From Lachnoclostridium sp. UBA903 (GTDB lineage: Bacteria > Bacillota > Clostridia > Lachnospirales > Lachnospiraceae): a stretch of DNA of 64,000 nt. The translations under genes were made by a program, and so were the position numbers. The notes beneath the pieces were generated by a model. The model was not told the origin of the DNA. It ran no database searches and saw only the letters and a program-made list of their open reading frames with translations. Shown piece after piece: positions 7,326-15,669 of the stretch (its first letter is position 1; every line of letters begins with the position of its first letter). The stretch lies in the NCBI GenBank assembly GCA_002294045.1, contig DBEP01000023.1:39713-103712 (forward strand), read 5' to 3'.

Positions 7326-8063
7326 TTATCCGTTTAAGTTATCCGTTATCCATTGCAATGCCTTTTCCAAACGCAGGCTGTGGTTATCGTCATGACTGCC
7401 TTTATCCCAGATTAGGGGGATGTCATGATGAGAAAGCTGTACTTTTAATATGGAATGCGCCTGGTGCAAATAATCCGCTGCATGACACAAAGGGGGAAGC
7501 TCATTGACACCCTCCATGCGTCCTGAAAGCAGCAGCACACGGCCATCAGCGTTGCACGGTACATGGTTTTGCATGAAACTAATAAATCCCGGATACCACA
7601 TAGAACCGGATATACTGACCGCACATCCGAAACAGTTCTGCCTGTATATGGCGTAGAGTGAAATAAGCCCACCGAGCGACACGCCCATTATACAGGAATT
7701 TGAAGGATCAGGCAATGTGCGGTAAACGGTATCGATATGAGGTTTAAGACTATTAGCCAGAAAATCAAGGTATCTGTCTCCTAACCCGCCGAACGCCGGC
7801 ATACCATCCATAACCGTTGCCGGCCACGGCGTATAATCATCCGGACGGCATTGCGGGATTAAGCCTACGATGATATGTTCGGGGCAGATACCCTTTTTTT
7901 TACCGCTTGCGTTGTTAAACATACTTTTCAGAAGGGGCAGAAGCCGGTCGCCGTCCTGTACATATACGACGGGGTAACGCTTTTCCCCTTTTGTGTATGA
8001 GGCGGGCAGGCATACATAGTAATCCCTATTTTCAAAGGTATCTTTATAAATTGTAATACTCAA
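7326..8063 (-). CDS. Alpha/beta-hydrolase, siderophore-esterase-like (Fes/IroE/esterase D type)
   Basis: A 245-residue protein with the esterase nucleophile elbow GVSLGG (Ser129) and a C-terminal GSHDDNHS segment that can supply the catalytic His. The beginning (YKDTFENRDYYVCLPASY, then YPVVYVQDG) is typical of the putative esterase family that includes enterochelin esterases. No signal peptide is seen, so it should be cytoplasmic. It is divergent from an AraC regulator and near a ferric-siderophore importer. The inferred role is hydrolysis of imported ester-type siderophores to release iron; other ester substrates are possible. Confidence 0.78.
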   Translation of the reverse strand: MSITIYKDTFENRDYYVCLPASYTKGEKRYPVVYVQDGDRLLPLLKSMFNNASGKKKGICPEHIIVGLIPQCRPDDYTPWPATVMDGMPAFGGLGDRYLDFLANSLKPHIDTVYRTLPDPSNSCIMGVSLGGLISLYAIYRQNCFGCAVSISGSMWYPGFISFMQNHVPCNADGRVLLLSGRMEGVNELPPLCHAADYLHQAHSILKVQLSHHDIPLIWDKGSHDDNHSLRLEKALQWITDNLNG

Positions 8064-8435
8064 ATTAAGTCTCCTTTTCTTGTATTATATTATCCTTCAA
8101 ATAATCCCACCGTTTCTTTGTGAAGCATAAGCGGCGGGACTTATTTGGTTATTTATATAGCAGATTATAACACATATGGGAATGAACATAATTACAAACT
8201 CCATGGATTTTTGCAGAGATAAGAAGATACGAATCTTTTTAATACCGGCTGGATTGTAACAAAACGTGGCACAGAAAATGAGAAAGTAATTGAAAAAAAA
8301 ATATATTATCATTATAATGAAATTAATTTTTTAAAATGAGGAATCCATTTAATAGAGTGATGCAGGCTATTGTCCGATACAAAAGCTGTAAAACAAGGAA
8401 TTGAAAAATAAATGGTCGTAAAGAAGGTGTAAATA
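8064..8435. promoter_or_regulatory. Divergent promoter region, esterase / AraC regulator
   Basis: About 370 bp of AT-rich sequence between divergent genes that must contain both promoters. An imperfect inverted repeat (TCCCaCCG at about 8105 with CGGcGGGA at about 8132) lies upstream of the esterase gene. No other element could be assigned. Confidence 0.4.
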
Positions 8436-9272
8436 TTGAAAGTCAGTATAAATCAACTCGTGGATTATTATGCAAAAACATCTCTGTCATTTTTTAATAT
8501 ATTTACAGCTGTTTTACCGCCGGGAAGTAAACAGGAAAACTGGAAAACAAATAAAGCAGGAGGAGGTTTTGTTTTCCCTCTCGCCGGAAGATCACGTTAT
8601 ATCCTTAACGGTTGTTCCTATATTTTAGAGCCCGGCGTGGTTCTTCATGGAGGGCCGGATATTGCATTATCCAAAGAAGTGTTAGGCGATAAATATTGGA
8701 AATACGCACTAATCCATTATCAAATTCCCCAAAATGAAGTATCGGATTTTTCGCTTTTTAATGAGCATTTTCTTATTTTTACAGGGAACAATACCAGAAT
8801 CACCGACTTTATCGGTCAGATTTGCCAAAGCTATGCTACTCCGGGCAGTATGGCGGCATTTAAGTCTAAGGTCTTATTTATGAACTTAATGGAAGAAATG
8901 ATTATTTCGGCAAAAAGACAGCTATGTGACGGCAGCACTGATGTAATGGTACAGGCGGTGGAATACATACGCCAAAATTATGCCGATCCGATTTCCATCT
9001 CGAAAATATCTTCCCAGTTTGGACTGGAAAGGCGCCGGTTTGCCTATTTGTTTGAAAGGCACACGGGCATGAGTCCCAGCAACTATTTAACCGAATGCCG
9101 TATCCGCCGGTCGAAAGAATTGCTGAGAACCTGCGGTTGCTCCATATCACAGGTAGCAGAGTGCGTGGGGTATACGGACAGTTTCTATTTCAGCCGGATT
9201 TTTAAGCGGCAGACCGGCTTGTCTCCTTCGGAATTCCGTAAAAAGGTCGGCGAAAACCCGTGGAATATTTAA
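8436..9272 (+). CDS. AraC family transcriptional regulator
   Basis: A 278-residue protein starting at a TTG with AAGGTG upstream; there is no ATG near the N-terminus. The N-terminal sensor part is cupin-like (AGGGFVFPLAGRSRYILNG). The C-terminus carries the two AraC helix-turn-helices (ISKISSQFGLERRRFAYLFERHTG and ISQVAECVGYTDSFYFSRIFKRQ). It sits between the divergent esterase and the siderophore-binding lipoprotein, the usual position of YbtA-like siderophore-responsive activators. Siderophore control is inferred from context only. Confidence 0.9.
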   Translation: MKVSINQLVDYYAKTSLSFFNIFTAVLPPGSKQENWKTNKAGGGFVFPLAGRSRYILNGCSYILEPGVVLHGGPDIALSKEVLGDKYWKYALIHYQIPQNEVSDFSLFNEHFLIFTGNNTRITDFIGQICQSYATPGSMAAFKSKVLFMNLMEEMIISAKRQLCDGSTDVMVQAVEYIRQNYADPISISKISSQFGLERRRFAYLFERHTGMSPSNYLTECRIRRSKELLRTCGCSISQVAECVGYTDSFYFSRIFKRQTGLSPSEFRKKVGENPWNI

Positions 9273-9426
9273 GGGCAGCCGGCGGCGACGCAGGAGAGGC
9301 CCAACCGGCATGAAAAAAGCAGGTTTTCCTCTTCAGGCGGGTGGCGGTTCTGCAAAAGTCCAGGCGGATTGTAACTATGTCCATTCCAATATACGTTATG
9401 CTTTGATATAATATTTCCTGATATTG

Positions 9427-9449
9427 ATATTGAAACCCAATTTCAATAT
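9427..9449. promoter_or_regulatory. Palindromic operator candidate upstream of siderophore-binding gene
   Basis: A perfect 9-bp inverted repeat, ATATTGAAA-CCCAA-TTTCAATAT, lies 36 bp upstream of the lipoprotein start and just downstream of a TATAAT-like box near 9405. Position and symmetry fit a repressor or AraC-site operator. The cognate regulator is unknown. Confidence 0.5.
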
Positions 9450-9485
9450 TGAGTTAGCTTCATCAAACTTAATGGAGGAATGACA

Positions 9486-10523
9486 ATGAAAAAATTTATA
9501 GGGCTGATGCTCTCTCTCGTCTTGTTGACGGGTATTATGGCCGGATGTGCGGGGACATCCGCGGGTAACGAAACGACAACACCGCCGGAAAGCTCCGCTC
9601 CGGCGACGCAAACGGAAACACCGGACGCAGACAGCAGTTCCGATGCTTCGGCGGCAGCCTGGCCAAGAACAATCGAAGACGCATTGGGAAAACAGATTAC
9701 CTTGGAGAAAAAACCTGAACGGATTGCGCTTCTTGATTTTGGATACATAGAAATCCTGTTTGCATTGGACATAACGCCCATTGCGTCTACCTTTGCCGAA
9801 CGGTCGTTAAACGGTTTCGGAACGCTGCAGTCTTATGCCGCCAATGCGCAGATTGAGGAATTGGGGGAAAACAAGGCGCCGAATCTCGAAAAGCTTGCGG
9901 AGTTGGAACCCGACCTGATTCTCTATACCGCCGAGGCGGAGAATCTGGATACGAAGCTGTATGAGTCAGCTTCTCAAATCGCCCCCGTAGTGACCTTCGA
10001 CAGCCCCGATTGGAAAGCGCAGCTGAGGGCTTTTGGCAATTGCCTCGGTGCGGAGGAAAAGGCGGAGGAATATATTTCCGAGACCGAAGTGCTGATCTCC
10101 GATTCCAGGGAAAAGCTGGCCGGAATCGGAGATAAAACGGTGGCGGTGCTGTTTGAGCGCAGCAGTGATGTAGGCAATTTTATCGTGATCGCCTCTGACG
10201 AGAATCCTGTGTGGTTTGACAAAGAGGGCGGCCTTGGGCTGACGCCTCCAGATGGTTATCCCGAGACAATGGAGATGATTTCTTTGGAAGGCGTAGCGGC
10301 GCTGAATCCGGATTATATCTTCCTGTGCGGAGCCTTGGGAACCGAAGCGAACGGATACAAGCAGACCCATCTGTCCGAAGAAACGCAGGCTTCCTCTGTG
10401 TGGCAGTCGTTAAACGCCGTGAAAAACGGTCAGGTCTATTACCTTGACGCTGCGGTGCGGGCAGCCGGCCCCCTGGGTATCAAGCTTGGAATTGAAACCA
10501 TAGTCGAAAGCATAACCGAGTAG
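9486..10523 (+). CDS. Iron-siderophore ABC transporter substrate-binding lipoprotein
   Basis: A 345-residue protein. The second ATG (9486) is chosen because GGAGG is six bases upstream; the first ATG touches the ribosome binding site. A lipoprotein signal peptide ends in GIMAGC, followed by a Ser/Thr/Pro-rich linker (about residues 22-55). The rest is an FhuD/FepB-type periplasmic-binding fold (WPRTIEDALGKQITLEKKPERIALLD; NLEKLAELEPDLILYT). It should sit outside the membrane, bind a ferric siderophore and deliver it to the FecCD permeases downstream. A terminator and an R2 repeat separate it from the permeases. Confidence 0.92.
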   Translation: MKKFIGLMLSLVLLTGIMAGCAGTSAGNETTTPPESSAPATQTETPDADSSSDASAAAWPRTIEDALGKQITLEKKPERIALLDFGYIEILFALDITPIASTFAERSLNGFGTLQSYAANAQIEELGENKAPNLEKLAELEPDLILYTAEAENLDTKLYESASQIAPVVTFDSPDWKAQLRAFGNCLGAEEKAEEYISETEVLISDSREKLAGIGDKTVAVLFERSSDVGNFIVIASDENPVWFDKEGGLGLTPPDGYPETMEMISLEGVAALNPDYIFLCGALGTEANGYKQTHLSEETQASSVWQSLNAVKNGQVYYLDAAVRAAGPLGIKLGIETIVESITE

Positions 10524-10543
10524 GATTTTCTTTATACTCTGAG

Positions 10544-10581
10544 CCGGGCACAGCTTTGTCAAAGCCTGCGCCCGGTTTTTT
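10544..10581 (+). terminator. Intrinsic terminator after the siderophore-binding gene
   Basis: A hairpin with CCGGGC/GCCCGG ends and inner CAG..CTG pairing is followed directly by six T. It lies 20 bp after the lipoprotein stop codon. Confidence 0.75.
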
Positions 10582-10587
10582 GTCTCA

Positions 10588-10711
10588 TACTCATAGGAAA
10601 GTTCGTCCTATGAGACAAAAAACCGACCGGGGATGCACATGACGCGCCAACGGAAGATGTCACTAAAGTGACAGCGCGTCAGCGCAGAGTTTGCTTCGCA
10701 AACTCTTTTTC
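10588..10711 (+). repeat. Multi-hairpin dispersed repeat, family R2 copy B
   Basis: Same order of parts as copy A: CTCATAGGA/TCCTATGAG hairpin (10590-10614), GGGGATGCACATGACGCGCC, TGTCACT/AGTGACA, CGCGTCAGCGC, and a terminal hairpin AGAGTTTGC-TTC-GCAAACTCT. The last stem differs from AGAGTCTGGC in copies A and C, yet both arms changed together, so pairing is kept. It lies between the binding-protein terminator and the first permease. Confidence 0.8.
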
Positions 10712-10773
10712 ATGTTCCCGGCAATATCCAGCCAAGTTCCGCGTTTAGACCTGATACAGAGGAGATATAATTG

Positions 10774-11817
10774 ATGGTTCAACCAAATATTCCGGCAGTG
10801 CCGGTTCAAATAAAACAGAAAAGCCGCACATGGGCAGCATGGCTGATTATAGTATTCGGAACGGGGCTGCTTTTTCTGCTCATGGCGTTTTCCATTACGA
10901 AGGGAGCGGCGGAGCTTCCGCTGCAAACGGTGTGGAACGCCCTATTCCATTTCGATGCGGAGGATACAAGCCATCTGATTGTGGTCGACCTGCGTCTGCC
11001 CCGCGTCATTGCCAGCGCCCTGGTTGGTGCAGCCTTTGCTGTGGCGGGGGCGGTCATGCAGGGCGTAACCCGCAATCCCATGGCGGATTCCGGACTGATG
11101 GGCTTAAACGCCGGAGCGGGATTCACCCTTTCCATCTGCTTTGCTTTCTTCCCCGGTTTGTCCTACCTGGAAACCATGCTGTTTTCCTTTATCGGAGCGT
11201 CCATCGGAGCGGCTTTGGTCAACGGCATCGCGTCCCTGCGCCGGGGCGGGGCAACGCCTATGCGGCTGGTTCTGGCCGGGGCTGCGGTGAGCGCGCTTCT
11301 GGCCGCTCTCAGCCAGGGAATTGCCCTGTACTTTGACGTGGCGCAGAACATCATGTTCTGGACGGTGGGCGGCGTGGCCGGCTCCACCTGGGAACAAGTC
11401 AAAATCATGGCGCCGTTTATAGGGGCGGCGCTCCTGGGCGTGATTGCCTTTTCCCGTTCCATTTCCATTATGAGCTTGGGCGAGGATGTGGCAAAGGGCC
11501 TGGGGCTCAATACCGTGCTCGTCAAGCTCCTTTGCTCCGCCGTGGTCCTGATTCTGGCCGGCTCCTCCGTGGCGGTGGTGGGGTCTGTAGGTTTTGTGGG
11601 GCTGGTTGTACCTCACCTGGCCCGGTTCCTTGTGGGCAGGGATTACCGCTGGATCATCCCCTCCTCTGCGGTACTGGGAAGCATTTTGGTGGTATTGGCG
11701 GATCTGTGGGCGCGGATGCTCAACCCGCCCTTTGAGACGCCTATCGGCGCGCTTATCTCCCTGATCGGCGTTCCATTCTTTTTGTACCTGGCCCGCAGGG
11801 AAAGGAGGGCGCTGTAA
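10774..11817 (+). CDS. FecCD-family siderophore ABC transporter permease
   Basis: A 347-residue multi-spanning membrane protein of the BtuC/FecCD family. Signature stretches: LRLPRVIASALVGAAFAVAGAVMQ (residues about 70-93), NPMADSGLMGLNAGAGF, and GFVGLVVPHLARFLVGRDYR near the C-terminus. A TTG at 10771 is also possible; the ATG is preferred at a nine-base spacing from GGAG. The stop codon overlaps the start of the second permease (TAATG), so the two are translationally coupled and form the heteromeric channel. No ATPase gene follows. Confidence 0.93.
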   Translation: MVQPNIPAVPVQIKQKSRTWAAWLIIVFGTGLLFLLMAFSITKGAAELPLQTVWNALFHFDAEDTSHLIVVDLRLPRVIASALVGAAFAVAGAVMQGVTRNPMADSGLMGLNAGAGFTLSICFAFFPGLSYLETMLFSFIGASIGAALVNGIASLRRGGATPMRLVLAGAAVSALLAALSQGIALYFDVAQNIMFWTVGGVAGSTWEQVKIMAPFIGAALLGVIAFSRSISIMSLGEDVAKGLGLNTVLVKLLCSAVVLILAGSSVAVVGSVGFVGLVVPHLARFLVGRDYRWIIPSSAVLGSILVVLADLWARMLNPPFETPIGALISLIGVPFFLYLARRERRAL

Positions 11818-12866
11818 TGACGAAGCAGCAAATGACAATTCAACAAAAAAACGAAATGTACAAACGTAAAGTCGTCATTCGCAACACGGCCGTCATTGCC
11901 GGCTGTGGGGCACTGCTTGTAATTTCGTTCATCATTAGCATGAACACCGGCTATTCAAAGCTCTCGCCCCTGGATACGTTTCGCACGCTGTTTGGCGGAG
12001 GCAGCGACAAGGAGAACCTGATTTTGTTCGGCTTAAGGCTTCCCCGTATCGTGATTTCCATTCTGGTGGGTGCGGGGCTGGCCCTGTCCGGCTGCATTAT
12101 ACAGGGTATCTCCAAAAACGCGCTGGCCGACCCCGGCTTGCTGGGTATCAACGCCGGCGCGGGACTGGCTGTGATTTTATTCGTGCTGTTTTTTGGCTCA
12201 CAGTCCTACCTGTCGGTTTTTACCCTGCCCATTCTTGCAATTTTTGGCGGCGGGCTCACCGCTATTTTGATTTACATCCTGGCTTACAAGCGGCAGAGCG
12301 GCCTTGCTCCGATACGGCTGATTTTGACCGGCGTTGCGGTGCAGGCAGGCCTCTCAGCACTGACTACTGTGCTGGTGATTAAGCTGGACGATACCCAGTT
12401 TGATTTTGTGGCCACCTGGCAGGCGGGCAGCATATGGGGCTCCAACTGGAAGTTTGTGATAGCCCTGCTGCCCTGGCTGCTGCTTCTGATTCCTTATGTG
12501 CTGTCCAAATCCCGCGTGCTGGACGTGCTGAATCTGGGTGATGATACCGCCTGCGGATTAGGTGCCCAGGTGGAAAAGGAACGCCGCCGACTGCTTGCTG
12601 CTTCCGTGGCACTGGCGGCCTCCTGTGTGGCGGTCAGCGGCAGCATCAGCTTTGTTGGGCTGATTGCACCCCATCTCGCCAGGCGGCTGGTGGGGCCGAG
12701 GCATCGGATTTTGCTTCCCGCCTGCACTTTGACCGGAGCAGTGCTGGTATCTGTTTCGGATACAATTGCACGGGTAATTGTCCAGCCATTCGAAATTCCT
12801 ACCGGAATTATGGTTGCGATTGTGGGAGCGCCGTACTTTTTGTACCTGCTTGCCAGAAACAAATGA
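11817..12866 (+). CDS. FecCD-family siderophore ABC transporter permease
   Basis: A 349-residue BtuC-type integral membrane protein, partner of the preceding permease. It shows LRLPRIVISILVGAGLALSGCIIQ, NALADPGLLGINAGAGL and SFVGLIAPHLARRLVGPRHR in the expected order. Its start overlaps the previous stop. The next gene is on the opposite strand, so the usual FepC-type ATPase is absent from this locus and must be supplied from elsewhere. Confidence 0.93.
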   Translation: MTKQQMTIQQKNEMYKRKVVIRNTAVIAGCGALLVISFIISMNTGYSKLSPLDTFRTLFGGGSDKENLILFGLRLPRIVISILVGAGLALSGCIIQGISKNALADPGLLGINAGAGLAVILFVLFFGSQSYLSVFTLPILAIFGGGLTAILIYILAYKRQSGLAPIRLILTGVAVQAGLSALTTVLVIKLDDTQFDFVATWQAGSIWGSNWKFVIALLPWLLLLIPYVLSKSRVLDVLNLGDDTACGLGAQVEKERRRLLAASVALAASCVAVSGSISFVGLIAPHLARRLVGPRHRILLPACTLTGAVLVSVSDTIARVIVQPFEIPTGIMVAIVGAPYFLYLLARNK

Positions 12867-12875
12867 TATCAAAAA

Positions 12876-14000
12876 CTAGGAAAATAATTCTTCATAGTCC
12901 GATATGCTTTTTTGACGGCCGGATTCAGTCAGTTTAAGTATGTCGTTTTCAATCCGGATGTGGCCGTTTTTCTTAAGCCGGGTCAGAACCGTTTTTAATA
13001 AAGCTTCGTTCCAGTGCAGATGCAGCCGTATGGAGTCAATGCCCGATTCCTCATATTCCCGGATACTGTCTTCATGATTATATAAGTGAAAGAGCAGTGT
13101 CTTCTCCGCAAACTCAATTCTTTGTCTGCTCCGCCTTCGCAGTGCACTGATCAGACCTTTGCGGGGAGAAAAAACAAAAACCAGCAAAAATACCAGGCCG
13201 GTTGCTACAGCCATGCTTCCGGCAATGGAAACATCCAGGAGTACGGCGGCCCGGTAACCCAGCAATCCGTTAACAGCACCGAACACCCCGCTTAAAATAA
13301 GCATCTTTTTCAAGTTATCCGTTAAAAGACTTGCCGTGACAGGGGGACCAATCATAAAAGCTACTACCAGAACGGAGCCGACTGCCTGAAAAGCACCTAC
13401 CGTTGTCAGGGATACCAGGGTCATGAGGCCGTAATGCACAAGGCCGGGTGTAAAGCCCAGGACGGCAGCCAGCATCGGGTCAAAGGTAACTACTTTTAAT
13501 TCTTTAAAGAAGATGATTATAGCTGTGAGATTAATCAGCAAAAGTATACCTGTGGTATAGATGGCTTTTGCACCGATGTCTTTTCCGGCCACAATCATCC
13601 TGTCAAAAGGGGCGAAGGCCAGTTCGCCAAGGAGCACCGAATCGGTGTCCAGATGTACGGCCCCTGCATACCGCGTAATCAGAATAATGGCAATGGAAAA
13701 GAGAAGGGGAAACACGATACCCACAGCGGCGTCTTCCGATAGCAGACGCGTACGGTTTAATGTCTCAGTCAGCCAGACGGTTGCCACGCCCATGAATGCC
13801 GCCCCGGCTATCAGCAGAGGCGAGGATAAATCATGGGTGATAAAGAAGGCGAGTACAATGCCAAGCAGGATAGTATGGGTAATGGAATCGGACATCATGG
13901 ACATTTTTCTAAGCACCAGAAATACGCCGGGCAATGCACAGGTTACGGCTACGATTACAGCAATTAATTGTATTTCAAATCCCGGAGTCATCATAAACAC
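12876..14000 (-). CDS. Metal (Mn/Zn) ABC transporter permease with C-terminal winged-helix extension
   Basis: A 374-residue protein. Residues 1 to about 280 form an ABC-3 family permease with the TroC/MntB/ZnuB pattern (MSDSITHTILLGIVLAF, VGAFQAVGSVLVVAFMIGPPVTASLLT). The last 90 residues are hydrophilic and look like a winged-helix domain (NEALLKTVLTRLKKNGHIRIENDILKLTESGRQ), comparable to the DtxR-like tail on some Firmicute and spirochaete metal permeases. It is the last gene of the regulator-binding protein-ATPase-permease-permease operon and overlaps the previous permease by 26 bp. The tail might sense metal; that is inference. Confidence 0.9.
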   Translation of the reverse strand: MFMMTPGFEIQLIAVIVAVTCALPGVFLVLRKMSMMSDSITHTILLGIVLAFFITHDLSSPLLIAGAAFMGVATVWLTETLNRTRLLSEDAAVGIVFPLLFSIAIILITRYAGAVHLDTDSVLLGELAFAPFDRMIVAGKDIGAKAIYTTGILLLINLTAIIIFFKELKVVTFDPMLAAVLGFTPGLVHYGLMTLVSLTTVGAFQAVGSVLVVAFMIGPPVTASLLTDNLKKMLILSGVFGAVNGLLGYRAAVLLDVSIAGSMAVATGLVFLLVFVFSPRKGLISALRRRSRQRIEFAEKTLLFHLYNHEDSIREYEESGIDSIRLHLHWNEALLKTVLTRLKKNGHIRIENDILKLTESGRQKSISDYEELFS

Positions 14001-14898
14001 CTCTTTTCGATTTAAGCAAAAGTTTATTTTTTCTGCGCTTTAAGAGTCGGTGCAGAATACCCCGGCCGGGAGCGAATAAGACGCTTACGGCAACAATAGC
14101 GCTGACGCAGACTACAATGGAAGGGCCTGTGGGAAGCTTGGTAATCAGGGAACTGGCAGCAGTTCCCGCAATACCTGACACCGTACCGAACAAAGCGGAC
14201 AGCAGCACCATTACCCATAGCCGGTTGGTCCATTGGCGGGCTGCCACGGCGGGGGCAATGAGCATAGCGCTCATTAAAATAACGCCTACGGTCTGCAAAC
14301 CGATAATGATGGTAAGTACAATCATAAAGGATAATAGCAGATTCAGTTTTCCAGGTGAAAAACCGAGGCTGTGGGCAAACTCACTGTCGAAGGTGAAAAG
14401 CTTGAATTCCTTCCAGAAAAGTATGACCAGTATAATCAATACGGCACCGCACAGGGACATCAGTATAACATCCCTTTGCAGCAGGGTGGAAGCCTGCCCG
14501 AAGATAAAACGTTTCAGACCGGCCTGATTTGAGTTGGGAATTTTCTGTACATAAGTAAGCAGCACCATTCCGAGTCCGAAAAATACGGACATAACAAGGG
14601 CCAGTGCACTGTCAAATTTAATACGGGAATGCCGTACAATGCTTACGATGAACAGCGTTGCTAACAGCCCCGAAATCAATGCTCCTGCTAAAAGAACCTC
14701 CGTATTCTTACTGCCGAGCAGTATAAATGCTATTACTACCCCGGGAAGAGAAGAATGGGAAACACCGTCACCCAAAAGGCTTTGTTTGCGCAGCACCGCA
14801 AAACTGCCCATAACACCGCTGATAAGTCCTAAAAGTGCGGAACCGAGGGCGACAGTCTGAAAAGTATAGTCCGTAAGCAAAGCAGTCAAAGTATTCAT
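13975..14898 (-). CDS. Metal (Mn/Zn) ABC transporter permease
   Basis: A 307-residue ABC-3 family integral membrane protein with about eight hydrophobic segments. Family motifs: LRKQSLLGDGVSHSSLPGVVIAF near residue 40 and QTVGVILMSAMLIAPAVAARQWTN near 200. It starts one base after the ATPase stop and overlaps the second permease, so the genes are tightly coupled. The two permeases probably form a heterodimer. Confidence 0.93.
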   Translation of the reverse strand: MNTLTALLTDYTFQTVALGSALLGLISGVMGSFAVLRKQSLLGDGVSHSSLPGVVIAFILLGSKNTEVLLAGALISGLLATLFIVSIVRHSRIKFDSALALVMSVFFGLGMVLLTYVQKIPNSNQAGLKRFIFGQASTLLQRDVILMSLCGAVLIILVILFWKEFKLFTFDSEFAHSLGFSPGKLNLLLSFMIVLTIIIGLQTVGVILMSAMLIAPAVAARQWTNRLWVMVLLSALFGTVSGIAGTAASSLITKLPTGPSIVVCVSAIVAVSVLFAPGRGILHRLLKRRKNKLLLKSKRGVYDDSGI

Positions 14899-14899
14899 A

Positions 14900-15655
14900 T
14901 CAGACAGTGCTCCTTAAAAGAGTACCGGTGCTGCGATATGTTTTTTTCAGATTTTCTTCGTTAAAGATGGACTCAACCGGTCCGCTGGCAATGACCCGGA
15001 GGTTGATGAGGGTCACCCAGTCAAAATAATCTGTGACGGTCTGCAGGTCGTGATGGACCACCACAACAGTCTTTCCCTGTTCCTTCAGCTCTTTTAACAG
15101 CAGTACAATTGCCTTTTCCGTCTGGGCATCCACACCTTTAAAGGGTTCATCCATAAAATAAATGTCAGCCTGCTGGACCAGTGCGCGGGCAAGAAACACC
15201 CGCTGCTGCTGGCCTCCTGAGAGCTGGCTGATCTGACGGGACACATAGTCTTGCATACCTACCTTTTTAAGTGTCTGTTGTGCCAGTTTCCTGTCTGCTT
15301 TGCGGGGACGTCTGACCCATCCCAGCTTACCATAGCATCCCATCAGTACAACATCAATTACGGTAGCCGGAAAATCCCAGTCCACGCTGCCGCTTTGAGG
15401 AACATATCCAATCCGTTTCCGCTGTCTGCGTAAGGTGCTTTTTTCATCAAAGAAACGGACCGTACCCGAAACAGGCGTCAGCAGGCCTAACATGGTTTTG
15501 ATGAGAGTGGTTTTTCCAGCACCGTTTGGTCCGACGACTGCCAGAAGCTTTCCCTGTGGAATTTTTAAATCAATATCCCACAGAACAGGCTTTGTATCAT
15601 ATGCGACGGTCAGGTCTTCAACCTCAACCGAATAATTTAGTATTTCCATATCCAT
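14900..15655 (-). CDS. Metal (Mn/Zn) ABC transporter ATP-binding protein
   Basis: A 251-residue ABC ATPase: Walker A GPNGAGKTT (about residue 41), signature LSGGQQQRV, Walker B ADIYFMDEP and a switch His (VVVHHD). The start at 15655 is chosen because GGAGTG lies eight bases upstream; the frame is open to 15673. It follows the binding lipoprotein by 14 bp. Sequence and context match the manganese/zinc importer subgroup (MntB/TroB/PsaB-like). Confidence 0.94.
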   Translation of the reverse strand: MDMEILNYSVEVEDLTVAYDTKPVLWDIDLKIPQGKLLAVVGPNGAGKTTLIKTMLGLLTPVSGTVRFFDEKSTLRRQRKRIGYVPQSGSVDWDFPATVIDVVLMGCYGKLGWVRRPRKADRKLAQQTLKKVGMQDYVSRQISQLSGGQQQRVFLARALVQQADIYFMDEPFKGVDAQTEKAIVLLLKELKEQGKTVVVVHHDLQTVTDYFDWVTLINLRVIASGPVESIFNEENLKKTYRSTGTLLRSTV

Positions 15656-15669
15656 AGTTATCACTCCGT

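Noticed and set aside
8103..8140. Imperfect stem upstream of the esterase gene, considered as a riboswitch or terminator
   Set aside because: Mismatched stem, no T-run, no conserved riboswitch blocks.
8420..8445. GGTGTAAATATTGAAAGT before the AraC gene, similar to the tail of the R4 leader
   Set aside because: Only the last 16 bases match and the upstream blocks are absent; likely chance.
11104..11838. 244-codon open frame on the minus strand
   Set aside because: It is the complement of the FecCD permease gene; its composition (His/Gly/Arg/Gln-rich, no hydrophobic core, no ribosome binding site) is that of a shadow frame.
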